Source: Photobacterium carnosum (lineage in GTDB: Bacteria; Pseudomonadota; Gammaproteobacteria; Enterobacterales; Vibrionaceae). Taken from it: a stretch of 64,000 nt of DNA. Below are positions 26,127 through 33,487 of this stretch, piece by piece. Every line of letters begins with the position of its first letter. The stretch's first letter is position 1. The stretch is from the NCBI RefSeq assembly GCF_002849605.1, contig NZ_NPIB01000012.1, forward strand, positions 58,460 to 122,459, in the 5' to 3' direction. Under the pieces are notes generated by a model. The model saw only the letters and a program-made list of their open reading frames with translations. It was not told where the DNA came from and made no database searches. The position numbers and the translations under genes are program-made.

Positions 26127-26142
26127 CCCGTCATTCCCTACA
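26127..26142 (+). repeat. Fragment of the dispersed repeat (16 bp)
   Basis: CCCGTCATTCCCTACA is identical to the left end of the 157-bp element at 62671-62827. It lies just upstream of the Y1 transposase gene and inside a short imperfect inverted repeat (GGTGGCTTGTA near 26050, TGTAAGCCAACC near 26115). This links the transposase neighbourhood with the repeat family. Confidence 0.6.
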
Positions 26143-26232
26143 AAAAGAATAAAAGAATAATGGACAGCCATAACATTGCGTATCAATTATAAGTAACTAC
26201 ACTTAAGCTTCAAGTTGCTTATGGTGGAACGA

Positions 26233-27240
26233 ATGACAATCTCAAGACGAAAATTGATAGAGCCTCAAATAACGCCTTTTTATCATGTAATTAATCGCTG
26301 TGTACGTCGTGCGTATTTGTGTGGCGATGATCCATATAACGGTAAAAACTATCAGCACCGTCGCGGTTGGATCGTAAATAGAATCAAACAATTAGCCGCT
26401 GTTTTTTGTATTGATGTGTGTGCTTATGCAGTGATGAGTAACCATTATCATTTGGTGCTTAAAATAGACACCGAACAGCAACAAAAGTTAACCCCAGAAG
26501 AAGTAATATCACGTTGGTTACAGTTATTTAGCGGCCATCCTATCGCGGTCGATTTTTTAAAAGAGGGTCAAATAGCCGCAGATAAACAACAAGCGCTATC
26601 AACATTAGTGGCTGAATGGCAGCAACGATTAGGCAGTATTAGCTGGTTTATGCGCTGTCTTAATGAAGAAATAGCACGAAAATCTAATAAAGAAGATCAA
26701 TGTAAAGGGACGTTTTGGGAAGGACGTTTTAAGTCTCAAGCATTACTTGATGAACAAGCATTATTATCGTGCATGATGTATGTGGATTTAAACCCGATAA
26801 GGGCGGGCGTTACGCCGTCACTAGAACAGTCTGATTTTACCTCTATTCAGCAACGTATTCGTGAACATTATCAAACGAAAACATCGACACAACAATCATC
26901 ATCAAACACCTCTCGTTTTCAATTATTACCCTTTGTTGGCGCAGAACATCAAGCTAAAAAAGCAGGTATAAACTTTGTTTTTACCGATTACCTTGAGCTG
27001 ATTGACTGGACTGGTCGGTGTATTCGAAATGATAAAAAAGGCTTTATTACACCTAATCAACCCAAGATTTTACAGCAAATGGGAATAACAGCAGATGCTT
27101 GGCTTGAGCACAGTGAACAATTTATGGAACATTATGCCAATGTAAGCGGTAGATGGTCCCGAATGTGTGCCTTCAAACAACGTATTGGTGGGCATTGGTG
27201 TAAAGGAAAGTTAGCGAGTCATCAGTTACATCCTAGTTAG
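26233..27240 (+). CDS. REP-associated tyrosine transposase-like protein (Y1, IS200-like)
   Basis: This 335-residue protein has a Y1_Tnp domain. The N-terminal TPFYHVINRCVRRAYLCG is typical of the family. The HUH metal motif is NHYH in AVMSNHYHLVLK (about residue 75), and VDLNPIRAGVT follows in the C-terminal part of the domain. The long C-terminal tail distinguishes this RAYT group from short IS200 TnpA. These proteins nick single-stranded REP hairpins. The start is uncertain: the ATG at 26233 follows a GGTGGA site; an ATG at 26221 and a TTG at 26215 are also in frame. Inverted repeats flank it at 26161 and 27430. Confidence 0.85.
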   Translation: MTISRRKLIEPQITPFYHVINRCVRRAYLCGDDPYNGKNYQHRRGWIVNRIKQLAAVFCIDVCAYAVMSNHYHLVLKIDTEQQQKLTPEEVISRWLQLFSGHPIAVDFLKEGQIAADKQQALSTLVAEWQQRLGSISWFMRCLNEEIARKSNKEDQCKGTFWEGRFKSQALLDEQALLSCMMYVDLNPIRAGVTPSLEQSDFTSIQQRIREHYQTKTSTQQSSSNTSRFQLLPFVGAEHQAKKAGINFVFTDYLELIDWTGRCIRNDKKGFITPNQPKILQQMGITADAWLEHSEQFMEHYANVSGRWSRMCAFKQRIGGHWCKGKLASHQLHPS

Positions 27241-27267
27241 ACATGGTTTCTTAGAATTAGATAAAAT

Positions 27268-27298
27268 ACCGCAATAACTGTCAATATTGTGGGTTTTG
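27268..27298 (+). terminator. Possible terminator after the transposase
   Basis: An imperfect hairpin, ACCGCAATA with TATTGTGGGT, is followed by TTTTG. It lies about 30 bp past the transposase stop. Confidence 0.5.
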
Positions 27299-27463
27299 TC
27301 GATCCTGAAATATAGAAATAGAATCGATTTAACGAAGAATTCAAATAATAAGTTGTAAATTTTAGATTTGAGAGTTTATTGCTAGTGGAATAATTTATTT
27401 TTTAAGGGCGTTATTTAAGAACTAAAATATATGGCTGTCCAAGATTAAGTAAGAGGTAGGATA

Positions 27464-27820
27464 ATGAACATAAAAGAGTTTTCTAGTTTAGTGGGCTTGT
27501 CGTCTCATACTCTTAGGTATTATGAAAAAATAGGGTTACTAAAAAATATCCAGAGAAATAGCAGTGGTCATCGAGTATATGCATCTAAAGATGTAACGTG
27601 GATTGGTTTTGTAAAGCGTTTAAAAGAAACAGCGATGCCGCTTGATGAGATTTTGGTATATACAAAACTCAGAGAACTTGGTGCTGAGTCGTTACTTCAG
27701 CGTCAAATTTTATTAGAGCAACATCAGAAAAACTTGAGATATCATATAAAACAGCAACAAAATCATATGGCTGCTTTGGAAGAAAAAATTAATCTTTATA
27801 AAAATGGAAAAGTCGGTTGA
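27464..27820 (+). CDS. MerR-family regulator (AdhR/NmlR-like)
   Basis: This 118-residue MerR-type activator has an N-terminal winged HTH (NIKEFSSLVGLSSHTLRYYEKIGLL, residues 2-26, then HRVYASKDVTWI) and a C-terminal dimerising coiled coil rich in Gln. The WIGFVKRLKETAMP segment matches the AdhR/NmlR subgroup, which answers to aldehydes or carbonyl stress. That subgroup is reported to use a cysteine near position 52-54; here position 52 is Arg and the whole protein has no cysteine. GAGGTAGG precedes the ATG. Its stop overlaps the -35 box of the target promoter for the next gene. Confidence 0.88.
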   Translation: MNIKEFSSLVGLSSHTLRYYEKIGLLKNIQRNSSGHRVYASKDVTWIGFVKRLKETAMPLDEILVYTKLRELGAESLLQRQILLEQHQKNLRYHIKQQQNHMAALEEKINLYKNGKVG

Positions 27821-27847
27821 CTTAGAGTTGACTCTAACTTGTATGGT
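27817..27847 (+). promoter_or_regulatory. MerR-type promoter with 19-bp spacer and dyad operator
   Basis: The -35 element is TTGACT (27817-27822) and the -10 element TATGGT (27842-27847), separated by exactly 19 bp instead of the usual 17. Between them lies the 16-bp dyad TTAGAGT-TG-ACTCTAA (27822-27837). This is the known architecture of promoters activated by MerR proteins through DNA untwisting, and the dyad resembles the operator form described for AdhR/NmlR regulators. It reads into the gene at 27879. Confidence 0.85.
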
Positions 27848-27878
27848 GTTCCTATATTAATTGAATAGGAATATCACA

Positions 27879-28256
27879 ATGAATAAATCACGTTTTGAAA
27901 ATGGTGTAGAGTTACTTAATTGTATTGATGGCGAAGCTGGGCGTAAGGTTATTGAAAGCTTACAAGATATTTGTCCTGATTTAGCTAAATATACAATTGA
28001 ATATCCCTTTGGTGACATTTACGCTCGTTCAGGTTTGGATTTAAAGTCTAGAGAGATCGCAACCGTTGCTGCATTAACTGCGCTAGGAAATTGCGTCCCT
28101 CAGTTGAAAGTACACTTAAATGCAGCACTCAATGTGGGGTGTTGTGAGAACGAAATAAAAGAAGTGATACTTCAAATGTCAATTTATGCGGGTTTTCCTG
28201 CGGCTCTAAATGCTATGTTTGCTTTCAAAGAAGTGCTTTTTGATAGAGCTGCATGA
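27879..28256 (+). CDS. Carboxymuconolactone decarboxylase/AhpD-like protein
   Basis: This 125-residue all-helical protein is of the CMD family. The core segment (GDIYARSGLDLKSREIATVAALTALGN) and the C-terminal helix pair (VGCCENEIKEVILQMSIYAGFPAALNAM) match the YurZ/YraC-like group. The classic AhpD CxxC is absent; a CC pair sits near residue 90. The role is probably in carbonyl or oxidative stress, judged from its MerR partner: B. subtilis adhR is likewise found beside the CMD gene yraC. The start ATG at 27879 follows TAGGAA; the frame extends a little upstream into the promoter and that is excluded. Confidence 0.88.
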   Translation: MNKSRFENGVELLNCIDGEAGRKVIESLQDICPDLAKYTIEYPFGDIYARSGLDLKSREIATVAALTALGNCVPQLKVHLNAALNVGCCENEIKEVILQMSIYAGFPAALNAMFAFKEVLFDRAA

Positions 28257-28296
28257 TAAAAAAAACAGTGAAAACATTAACGTTGTAATACTTGGT

Positions 28297-28350
28297 GAGT
28301 AGATTTCCTATCCCGTTCGTAACCTCATTGTCGGGAATGAGAGGGTGAAG
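28297..28350 (-). repeat. Truncated, diverged copy of the dispersed repeat
   Basis: On the minus strand this stretch reads CTCATTCCC.GACAATGAGGTTACGAACGGGATAGGAAATCTA, matching about the first 50 bp of the elements at 62441 and 62671 with a few changes (GTTACGAAC is identical). The rest of the element is missing. It lies in the gap between the CMD gene and the tautomerase. Confidence 0.75.
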
Positions 28351-28490
28351 ATTTGGCATTGATCACAAATTAATACATTAGTGATTAAAATCCAATTTGG
28401 TGAACTAATATTAGGGATATTAAGCCGTTATGATATTTATTCGACGCTAGTGTTACAAAATATTAGCTGTACTAAAGAGGGAGTAACAAT

Positions 28491-28832
28491 ATGCCACATT
28501 GTATCGTTGAATATGCTAAGGATTTAGAAACAGACATTGATTTAACTGAATTAATGACCACCACGCATTTTTCTATTTTTAGTTCAGGTATTTTTGAAGA
28601 AGAAGACATAAAAACCCGCCTTATTCCTTATGAAGTTTATCGAACGGGAACAACAGCAAAGCCATTTGTGCATATTACGTTACGTATTTTACCTGGTCGT
28701 TCTGATCAACAGAAAGATACGTTATCAGAGCTAATCTTGCATAATGTCGCTTCGATGTTTCATTCGGATATTGCTCTTAGTGTAGAGATTGAAGATATTA
28801 ATCAGCAATCTTATCGAAAATATGTAGTATAA
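28491..28832 (+). CDS. 5-carboxymethyl-2-hydroxymuconate isomerase-like tautomerase
   Basis: This 113-residue protein is of the CHMI family (tautomerase superfamily). The catalytic N-terminal proline is residue 2 (MPHCIVEYAKDL), exposed after Met removal. The pieces TRLIPYEVYRTG and FVHITLRILPGRS are family hallmarks. Known members isomerise a homoprotocatechuate-pathway intermediate, but no other gene of that pathway lies nearby, so the substrate here is open. It has a clear AGGGAG ribosome site and is a single gene. Confidence 0.88.
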   Translation: MPHCIVEYAKDLETDIDLTELMTTTHFSIFSSGIFEEEDIKTRLIPYEVYRTGTTAKPFVHITLRILPGRSDQQKDTLSELILHNVASMFHSDIALSVEIEDINQQSYRKYVV

Positions 28833-28923
28833 ATTTGCAAATTAATCCTTTTTTTCAATTTTATTTGCAATGAACACTGTTTTTATGTTGTTATAGAGAT
28901 GTCTACTATAAATAGGAAAAGTC

Positions 28924-29322
28924 ATGAATAAGAAACTTCTGGTTGTTGCTTTGGGTTCATTAGCGTTAGTGGCGTGTAGTGCACAAGATGTTAAAACGAC
29001 TAGCGAGGCAAATATGCAAACGGGTTGTGACTATACTCACGCAATTCCTGGTGGCTGGCAGCGAGGTGAGATAACACCTGAAGTAACAGCTGCGGCACAA
29101 GCAGCTGTCAAAGAAATTACAGGTGACCACCAGCTAAAAAATGTTATTCATGTTACTCAACAAGTTGTTGCAGGTATGAATTACAACGTTACCTTTTCAA
29201 TCGAAAATCATGACGTTTATACCGCTAAAGTCTTCCGTAGTTTAAAAAACACTTACATTGTTGACTCTGTGAATAAGAATGTTGGCGCAGTTTCAAATTG
29301 TGATGTGCCTAATCATTTATAG
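28924..29322 (+). CDS. Cystatin-like lipoprotein
   Basis: This 132-residue exported lipoprotein has a signal peptide ending in the lipobox LVAC, with the lipidated cysteine at residue 18. Residues after the signal contain IPGGWQ (cystatins begin their inhibitory wedge with a conserved Gly), then the QxVxG motif as QQVVAG in the middle, and two cysteines (near 35 and 126) that could pair. This layout is that of the cystatin fold, which inhibits papain-type cysteine proteases in eukaryotes. Bacterial members exist but targets are mostly unknown. AGGAAAAG precedes the ATG. A terminator follows. Confidence 0.8.
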   Translation: MNKKLLVVALGSLALVACSAQDVKTTSEANMQTGCDYTHAIPGGWQRGEITPEVTAAAQAAVKEITGDHQLKNVIHVTQQVVAGMNYNVTFSIENHDVYTAKVFRSLKNTYIVDSVNKNVGAVSNCDVPNHL

Positions 29323-29354
29323 GTTGTGGTTATTATTTAATCGTATTCTTTAAT

Positions 29355-29410
29355 GAAAAAACAGCTGCTGATATTGATAAATTCTCAATACCAGTGGCTG
29401 TTTTTTTATG
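29355..29410 (+). terminator. Terminator after the cystatin-like gene
   Basis: A stem formed by AACAGC..CTG.TATTGA and TCAATA.CAG..GCTGTT is followed by TTTTTTT. It lies 33 bp past the stop. Confidence 0.85.
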
Positions 29411-29635
29411 TCTATTTATAGCCCTCTAATACGGCCATGATAATGCGATAATGAAAACAATAAACGTTCATACTTTTTATTTTAAATAACGAAGCTGATA
29501 CCTCTTACAATCGCCAGATTTGGCTATTTAAGGCAATGTGAAAAAACACTTATTAGTTTACTGTTTTTACTGGTAATTAATGGTTTATTGTTATTAATAT
29601 AGGACTGTTTTTAGAATTAATTAGAGTGATTATTG

Positions 29636-30286
29636 ATGCATGTTGCAAAAAAACAATTCGACGGTGACGTCTTTTCTCATCAAGATTTAAGTGAAGCAAC
29701 GTTTGAACAATGTCAGTTTTATCGCTGTGATTTTTCACGAGCAAACTTAACTGATGCTTGTTTTATTGATTGTAGCTTTATTGAAGCAGGAGAGACTGAC
29801 GGTTGCAATTTTGCTTATACGAAATTAAAGGACGCCAGTTTCAAAGGTTGTAATTTAGCGATGGCAAATTTTCGTAACGCGCAATGCTTTGGTATTGAAT
29901 TGCACCAATGTAACCTTAAAGGTGCTGATTTTCATTATGCGTCATTTGCTAATTACATTACGCATAATTCTTTCTTTTGCTCGGCATTTATTTCTGGATG
30001 TGATTTAAGTTACGCCAACTTAGAAAGTGTGATGCTTGAAAAATGTGAGTTATTTGAAAACCGTTGGCGTGGCGCTAACTTAATTGGCGTGTCATTTAAA
30101 GGTTCGGATTTAAGCCGTGGTGAATTTTCAACTGAGCAATGGCAACAAGCGATATTTAACGAAACTAACCTATGTCATGTTGATCTCGATAACGTTGATG
30201 TTCGTCGAGTTTCTTTGGAGGGGGTTAAAATTTGTGATTGGCAACAAGAGCAATTATTGGGAAATTTAGGAATAATTGTTTTATAG
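29636..30286 (+). CDS. qnr: Qnr-family pentapeptide-repeat protein
   Basis: This 216-residue right-handed beta-helix protein is made of pentapeptide repeats (A/C-D/N-L-X-X pattern). It is strikingly like plasmid QnrA/QnrS across its length: DVFSHQDLSEATF, the NCFGIE-type loop (here QCFGIELHQCNLKGADF), CSAFISGCDLSYANLE, EKCELFENRW, SDLSRGEFS and the end VKICDWQQEQLLGNLGIIVL. Qnr proteins bind and shield DNA gyrase and topoisomerase IV from quinolones. Chromosomal Qnr genes are known in Vibrionaceae and are seen as the source of the plasmid genes. The ATG at 29636 is used; a TTG lies one codon upstream. It is single, with convergent gloA. Confidence 0.92.
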   Translation: MHVAKKQFDGDVFSHQDLSEATFEQCQFYRCDFSRANLTDACFIDCSFIEAGETDGCNFAYTKLKDASFKGCNLAMANFRNAQCFGIELHQCNLKGADFHYASFANYITHNSFFCSAFISGCDLSYANLESVMLEKCELFENRWRGANLIGVSFKGSDLSRGEFSTEQWQQAIFNETNLCHVDLDNVDVRRVSLEGVKICDWQQEQLLGNLGIIVL

Positions 30287-30306
30287 ATAGTTATGCTAAC
30301 GAATGA

Positions 30307-30338
30307 TTGCCACAGGAATACAGCATATACCTGTGGCA
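30307..30338. terminator. Hairpin between convergent qnr and gloA
   Basis: The arms TGCCACAGG and CCTGTGGCA flank a 13-nt loop. There is no long T-run, so it is a probable rather than certain terminator for both genes. Confidence 0.6.
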
Positions 30339-30353
30339 GCGTTGATTTACCTA

Positions 30354-30794
30354 TTACCATTCACCAATATTAACTTGTGAAATCCATGGTTCAATAGGGG
30401 ATAACGGCTCACCTTTTTGCAGTAATTCAATAGAAATACCATCAGGTGAACGGATAAATGCCATATGACCATCACGGGGTGGGCGATTAATCGTCACGCC
30501 ATTGTCTTGTAAGTGTTGGCACAATTGGTAAATGTCATCAACACGAAACGCAAGATGACCGAAATTACGACCACCGTTATAAGCTTCTGTATCCCAGTTA
30601 TAAGTTAACTCTAATAATGGTGATTGTGTCTGAGTGGTGGCTTGTGCTTGAGCCGGAGCGGCTAAAAATACTAATGTAAAACGCCCACGTTCGCTATCTT
30701 TTCTATTTGTTTCAACTAACCCTAATTTATTGCAGTAGAAGTCCAGTGAGGCATCTAAATCACTGACTCGTACCATTGTGTGTAAATATTCCAT
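30354..30794 (-). CDS. gloA: Lactoylglutathione lyase (glyoxalase I)-like protein
   Basis: This 146-residue VOC-fold enzyme converts the hemithioacetal of methylglyoxal and glutathione to S-lactoylglutathione. The four metal ligands can be placed: His5 (YLHTMVRV), Glu in LLELTYNWD, His in [10 protein letters not shown], and Glu in [17 protein letters not shown] and YNGGRNFGH are typical. It is slightly longer than E. coli GloA (135), with a Gln/Ala/Thr-rich insertion after residue 46 ([14 protein letters not shown]) in place of a shorter loop. It is a single gene. Confidence 0.9.
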   Translation of the reverse strand: MEYLHTMVRVSDLDASLDFYCNKLGLVETNRKDSERGRFTLVFLAAPAQAQATTQTQSPLLELTYNWDTEAYNGGRNFGHLAFRVDDIYQLCQHLQDNGVTINRPPRDGHMAFIRSPDGISIELLQKGEPLSPIEPWISQVNIGEW

Positions 30795-30810
30795 TGTTTA
30801 TCTCCTGATC

Positions 30811-30876
30811 AAAAAAATCCCCGCGGTTTAGTGCTCTAGAATAAATCAAATAAGCACGAAAACGAACGGGGATTAT
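30811..30876 (-). terminator. Terminator after lysW
   Basis: The outer stem AATCCCCG / CGGGGATT encloses a smaller AT-rich hairpin with GTGCT/AGCAC arms and is followed on the minus strand by TTTTTTT. It starts 19 bp past the lysW stop. Confidence 0.75.
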
Positions 30877-30894
30877 TGTTAATAATGGTTGTTT

Positions 30895-32478
30895 TTAATC
30901 AGCAGCCGTTATTAATTGTTGTTTTTTATCTTGACGTATATGGTAAACACAACAGCCAACGAACCATACTGAGCTGACAGCGATACCCATAATGGTTGAA
31001 CCTGTGATACCCATTGCAAGGTAGCCAAGGAAAGCACCAAAAGCAACGGTTAATGCGTAAGGTAACTGAGTCATTACGTGATCCATATGATGACTACCTG
31101 CGCCTGTTGCTGACAAAATACTGGTGCTTGAAATAGGTGAACTGTGATCACCAAATACGGAACCTGCTAATACTGCTGATAGCATAGGCATTAATAAGTT
31201 CACGTCACTCGCAATTGCCATATCACCCGCTAACGGTAGCATGATACCAAATGTACCCCAGCTGGTGCCGGTCGCAAAAGACATCCCACATGATAGTAAG
31301 AAAACGAGCGCGGGTAATAGCTCAACAGGTAGACCATTTTTTGTTAATGATGCTAAGTATTGTCCTGTTTGCATGTCGCTAACAACTGTACCAATTGTCC
31401 ATGCAAATAATAGAATGATAATCGCGGGCATCATTGCTTGAATACCTTGAGGTGCTGCTGTTAACCATGTTTTTAGTGGTAACTTTAAGCGTAGTGCTAA
31501 TACAATAGAAACGGCAAGACTACATAAGGCAGCATAAACTAATGATGAACCAACATCAGTATGCTCTAGCGATCCAATCAGACTAAATGCTTGACCTTTA
31601 GCGGTTAATACATCAGCGCCACTCATTATCATAAAGCCAACACTAGAAACCGTCAGCGTCAGAATAGGTAACACCATATCAATCATGGTGCCATTACCTT
31701 CACCTTCAGTAGTGATTTCTAAGCCTTTAGGGTGACCTTTAGATTCATCCCAAAGTTGACCTTTACGTGCGCGCTCTTCGTGCTTACGCATTGGACCAAT
31801 ATCAAGTTGGAATGTGATAACCACAAGTACCATTAACAACGTAAATACAGCATAAAGATTCATTGGAATCATTTGTACGAACAATGAAATTGGGCTGGTA
31901 TCAGTAATATCATTAGAGACTAAAATGCCACCAAGGATTGCAATGATATAAGCACCCCATGATGAAATAGGCGTGATAACACATACAGGTGCGGCCGTTG
32001 AATCTAGCAGGTAAGCCAATTTGGCGCGTGAAATTTGAAAGCGATCTGTCACAGGACGACAGATTGGCCCAACAGATAAGCTATGGAAAAAGTCATCAAT
32101 AAAGAAAGCAAATACCATCATACCCGTTAAGATATTAGCACTGCGACGATCTTTACAGCGGCGAACACCCCATTCAGCAAATGCTTTGGTTGCACCAGTT
32201 GCGGTCATTAAGCTGATCAAACCACCCAGTAATAACATAAATAATAGCATGTTAACGTTACTGGTATTAATTGCACCATCAGCCCAAACTAAGCCAAGAA
32301 TTTGATGTAAAAGATATTGTAGTGCTGCGAGTGGGTTGTAATTATTTAGAAGGAATGATCCTGCTAGAATACCCACGCCTAAAGACAACAAGACGCGACG
32401 GGTAGTAATTGCAAGGATAACAGCCAGTAGTGCAGGGACTACTGATAATAGTGAATCAGAATATTGGATTAAATTCAT
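30895..32478 (-). CDS. lysW: NhaC-superfamily lysine transporter LysW
   Basis: This 527-residue polytopic membrane protein of the Na+/H+ antiporter NhaC superfamily (about 12 spans) has segments such as FFIDDFFHSLSVGPICRP, TPISSWGAY and SVFGDHSSPISSTSILSATGAG that line the transport path in the family. A lysine riboswitch lies directly upstream (32565-32745). Comparative genomics has named riboswitch-controlled NhaC-type proteins LysW and predicted lysine import. The call therefore rests on family plus riboswitch, not on sequence alone. The ATG at 32478 has AAGAGATCC; a GTG at 32493 is in frame but overlaps the SD-sequestering hairpin. Confidence 0.88.
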   Translation of the reverse strand: MNLIQYSDSLLSVVPALLAVILAITTRRVLLSLGVGILAGSFLLNNYNPLAALQYLLHQILGLVWADGAINTSNVNMLLFMLLLGGLISLMTATGATKAFAEWGVRRCKDRRSANILTGMMVFAFFIDDFFHSLSVGPICRPVTDRFQISRAKLAYLLDSTAAPVCVITPISSWGAYIIAILGGILVSNDITDTSPISLFVQMIPMNLYAVFTLLMVLVVITFQLDIGPMRKHEERARKGQLWDESKGHPKGLEITTEGEGNGTMIDMVLPILTLTVSSVGFMIMSGADVLTAKGQAFSLIGSLEHTDVGSSLVYAALCSLAVSIVLALRLKLPLKTWLTAAPQGIQAMMPAIIILLFAWTIGTVVSDMQTGQYLASLTKNGLPVELLPALVFLLSCGMSFATGTSWGTFGIMLPLAGDMAIASDVNLLMPMLSAVLAGSVFGDHSSPISSTSILSATGAGSHHMDHVMTQLPYALTVAFGAFLGYLAMGITGSTIMGIAVSSVWFVGCCVYHIRQDKKQQLITAAD

Positions 32479-32479
32479 G

Positions 32480-32513
32480 GATCTCTTAAACACCTATAAT
32501 AAGGTGGAGATCT
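32480..32513 (-). promoter_or_regulatory. SD-sequestering hairpin of the lysine riboswitch
   Basis: On the minus strand GATCTC-CACCT pairs with AGGTG-(5 nt)-GAGATC, and the second arm GAGATC is the Shine-Dalgarno of lysW. No clear intrinsic terminator lies between aptamer and start, so control at translation initiation is the likely mechanism. Confidence 0.65.
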
Positions 32514-32564
32514 ACCGAAAGGATAGAGAAACAGATTTCTTGAGAAATAATACTTCTTATCCCT

Positions 32565-32745
32565 ATAGGGTAGCGCTCCATAGACAACATAACTATGGCA
32601 GTTCTGTACTTATTAAATACAGAACCAGCGATTATTGATGACTCAATAACTACTTCGGCGCTGACTCCTTTCTTCGGTTCTCATAGGGGATCTCCCTCCA
32701 ACCGAATACTCTTAGGCAGCGCGCCTCTACTCAAAGGATTAGACT
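32565..32745 (-). ncRNA. Lysine riboswitch (L box) aptamer
   Basis: On the minus strand the leader contains the conserved L-box core in order: GTAGAGGCGCGCTGCC, AAGAGTA, a hairpin with ACCG arms, GTCAGCGCCGAAG, GCTGG before a hairpin with CTGTATTTAATAAGTACAG, CTGCC, and a last hairpin leading to GGAGCGCTACC, whose CTAC closes P1 with GTAG. Spacing and elements match the five-helix lysine aptamer of lysC leaders. The downstream gene is a transporter of the NhaC superfamily. Confidence 0.92.
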
Positions 32746-33487
32746 TTGACTATACATAGATATTTCTCACAAGCAATAAAAAAACATGCTTATATGTATA
32801 ACAGGTGCAAATTTAAGCATGTTGATTAACTGATCATTGTTTCAATCGGTTAGTCGTTAATTGTTTCGTTATTGTTGCATATTATTCCGTTATTCGGGAT
32901 TATTATCTATTGGGTGAGTGAGATTATGAATATTGTGATTTAGTACTGGAGGCTACTGCTATTGATATTATCGAAAAGAATAATGCGTAGACTGGAATCA
33001 TGAATCTAACCAACAATTGTTGTTCATAGTTGATACTCAATTTTATCATTATAGTTATTGGTTAAAATTGGGAGTCATTGATGTTGCTCTTTAAAGATAG
33101 AGTAAATGTTTTTTACTATTAGGTTGATTGATTTTGAGGTACTAGATTCTTATAAATAGGAATAGAAGGGGGGTGTTTCATGGATAGTCATATCTATACT
33201 TGCTCATCATTTTATTGGGTTATTTTTAATAAACAATTACTTAGTTATGTTTCTGTAATGGGATGTTTTGAAAATAAGTACGAATGATTATTTAGTGAGT
33301 GTGGTTTGTCAGTATTTAAATAAATGATTAATAATATTATTTTATATAAGATACCTTTGTTTATATAATAACCAGTTCTATAATGTATCTATTACTATAA
33401 CGAGTTAACAAATATTCACTATTTAGTAGTATTTGTAACCATAATCTAATATTTTATATGGGTTTATAAAAAATAAGGATATTGACT
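32746..33487. other. 742-bp AT-rich gap between the lysW leader and the MinE-like gene
   Basis: The left end should hold the lysW promoter. An inverted repeat AACATGCTTA (32783-32792) / TAAGCATGTT (32814-32823) follows, then an imperfect one around 33040-33072 (CAATTTTA / TAAAATTG). No ORF with a ribosome site was found until the gene at 33488. The composition is strongly AT-rich. Confidence 0.55.

Larger units (their letters stand above)
26161..27441. mobile_element. Candidate mobile unit: Y1 transposase gene between 12-bp inverted repeats
   Basis: TGGACAGCCATA at 26161-26172 and TATGGCTGTCCA at 27430-27441 are exact inverted copies that enclose the transposase gene. IS200/IS605-type elements normally lack terminal inverted repeats, while REP-associated transposases are flanked by REP sequences in inverse orientation, which fits better. 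Each 12-mer contains a small TGG-N4-CCA core that could fold. Boundaries are inferred from the repeats only; no target duplication was seen. Confidence 0.55.

Noticed and set aside
29540..29635. LexA box before qnr
   Set aside because: CTGTTTTTACTGG at about 29560 has only the left half of a LexA site; the symmetric right half is missing.
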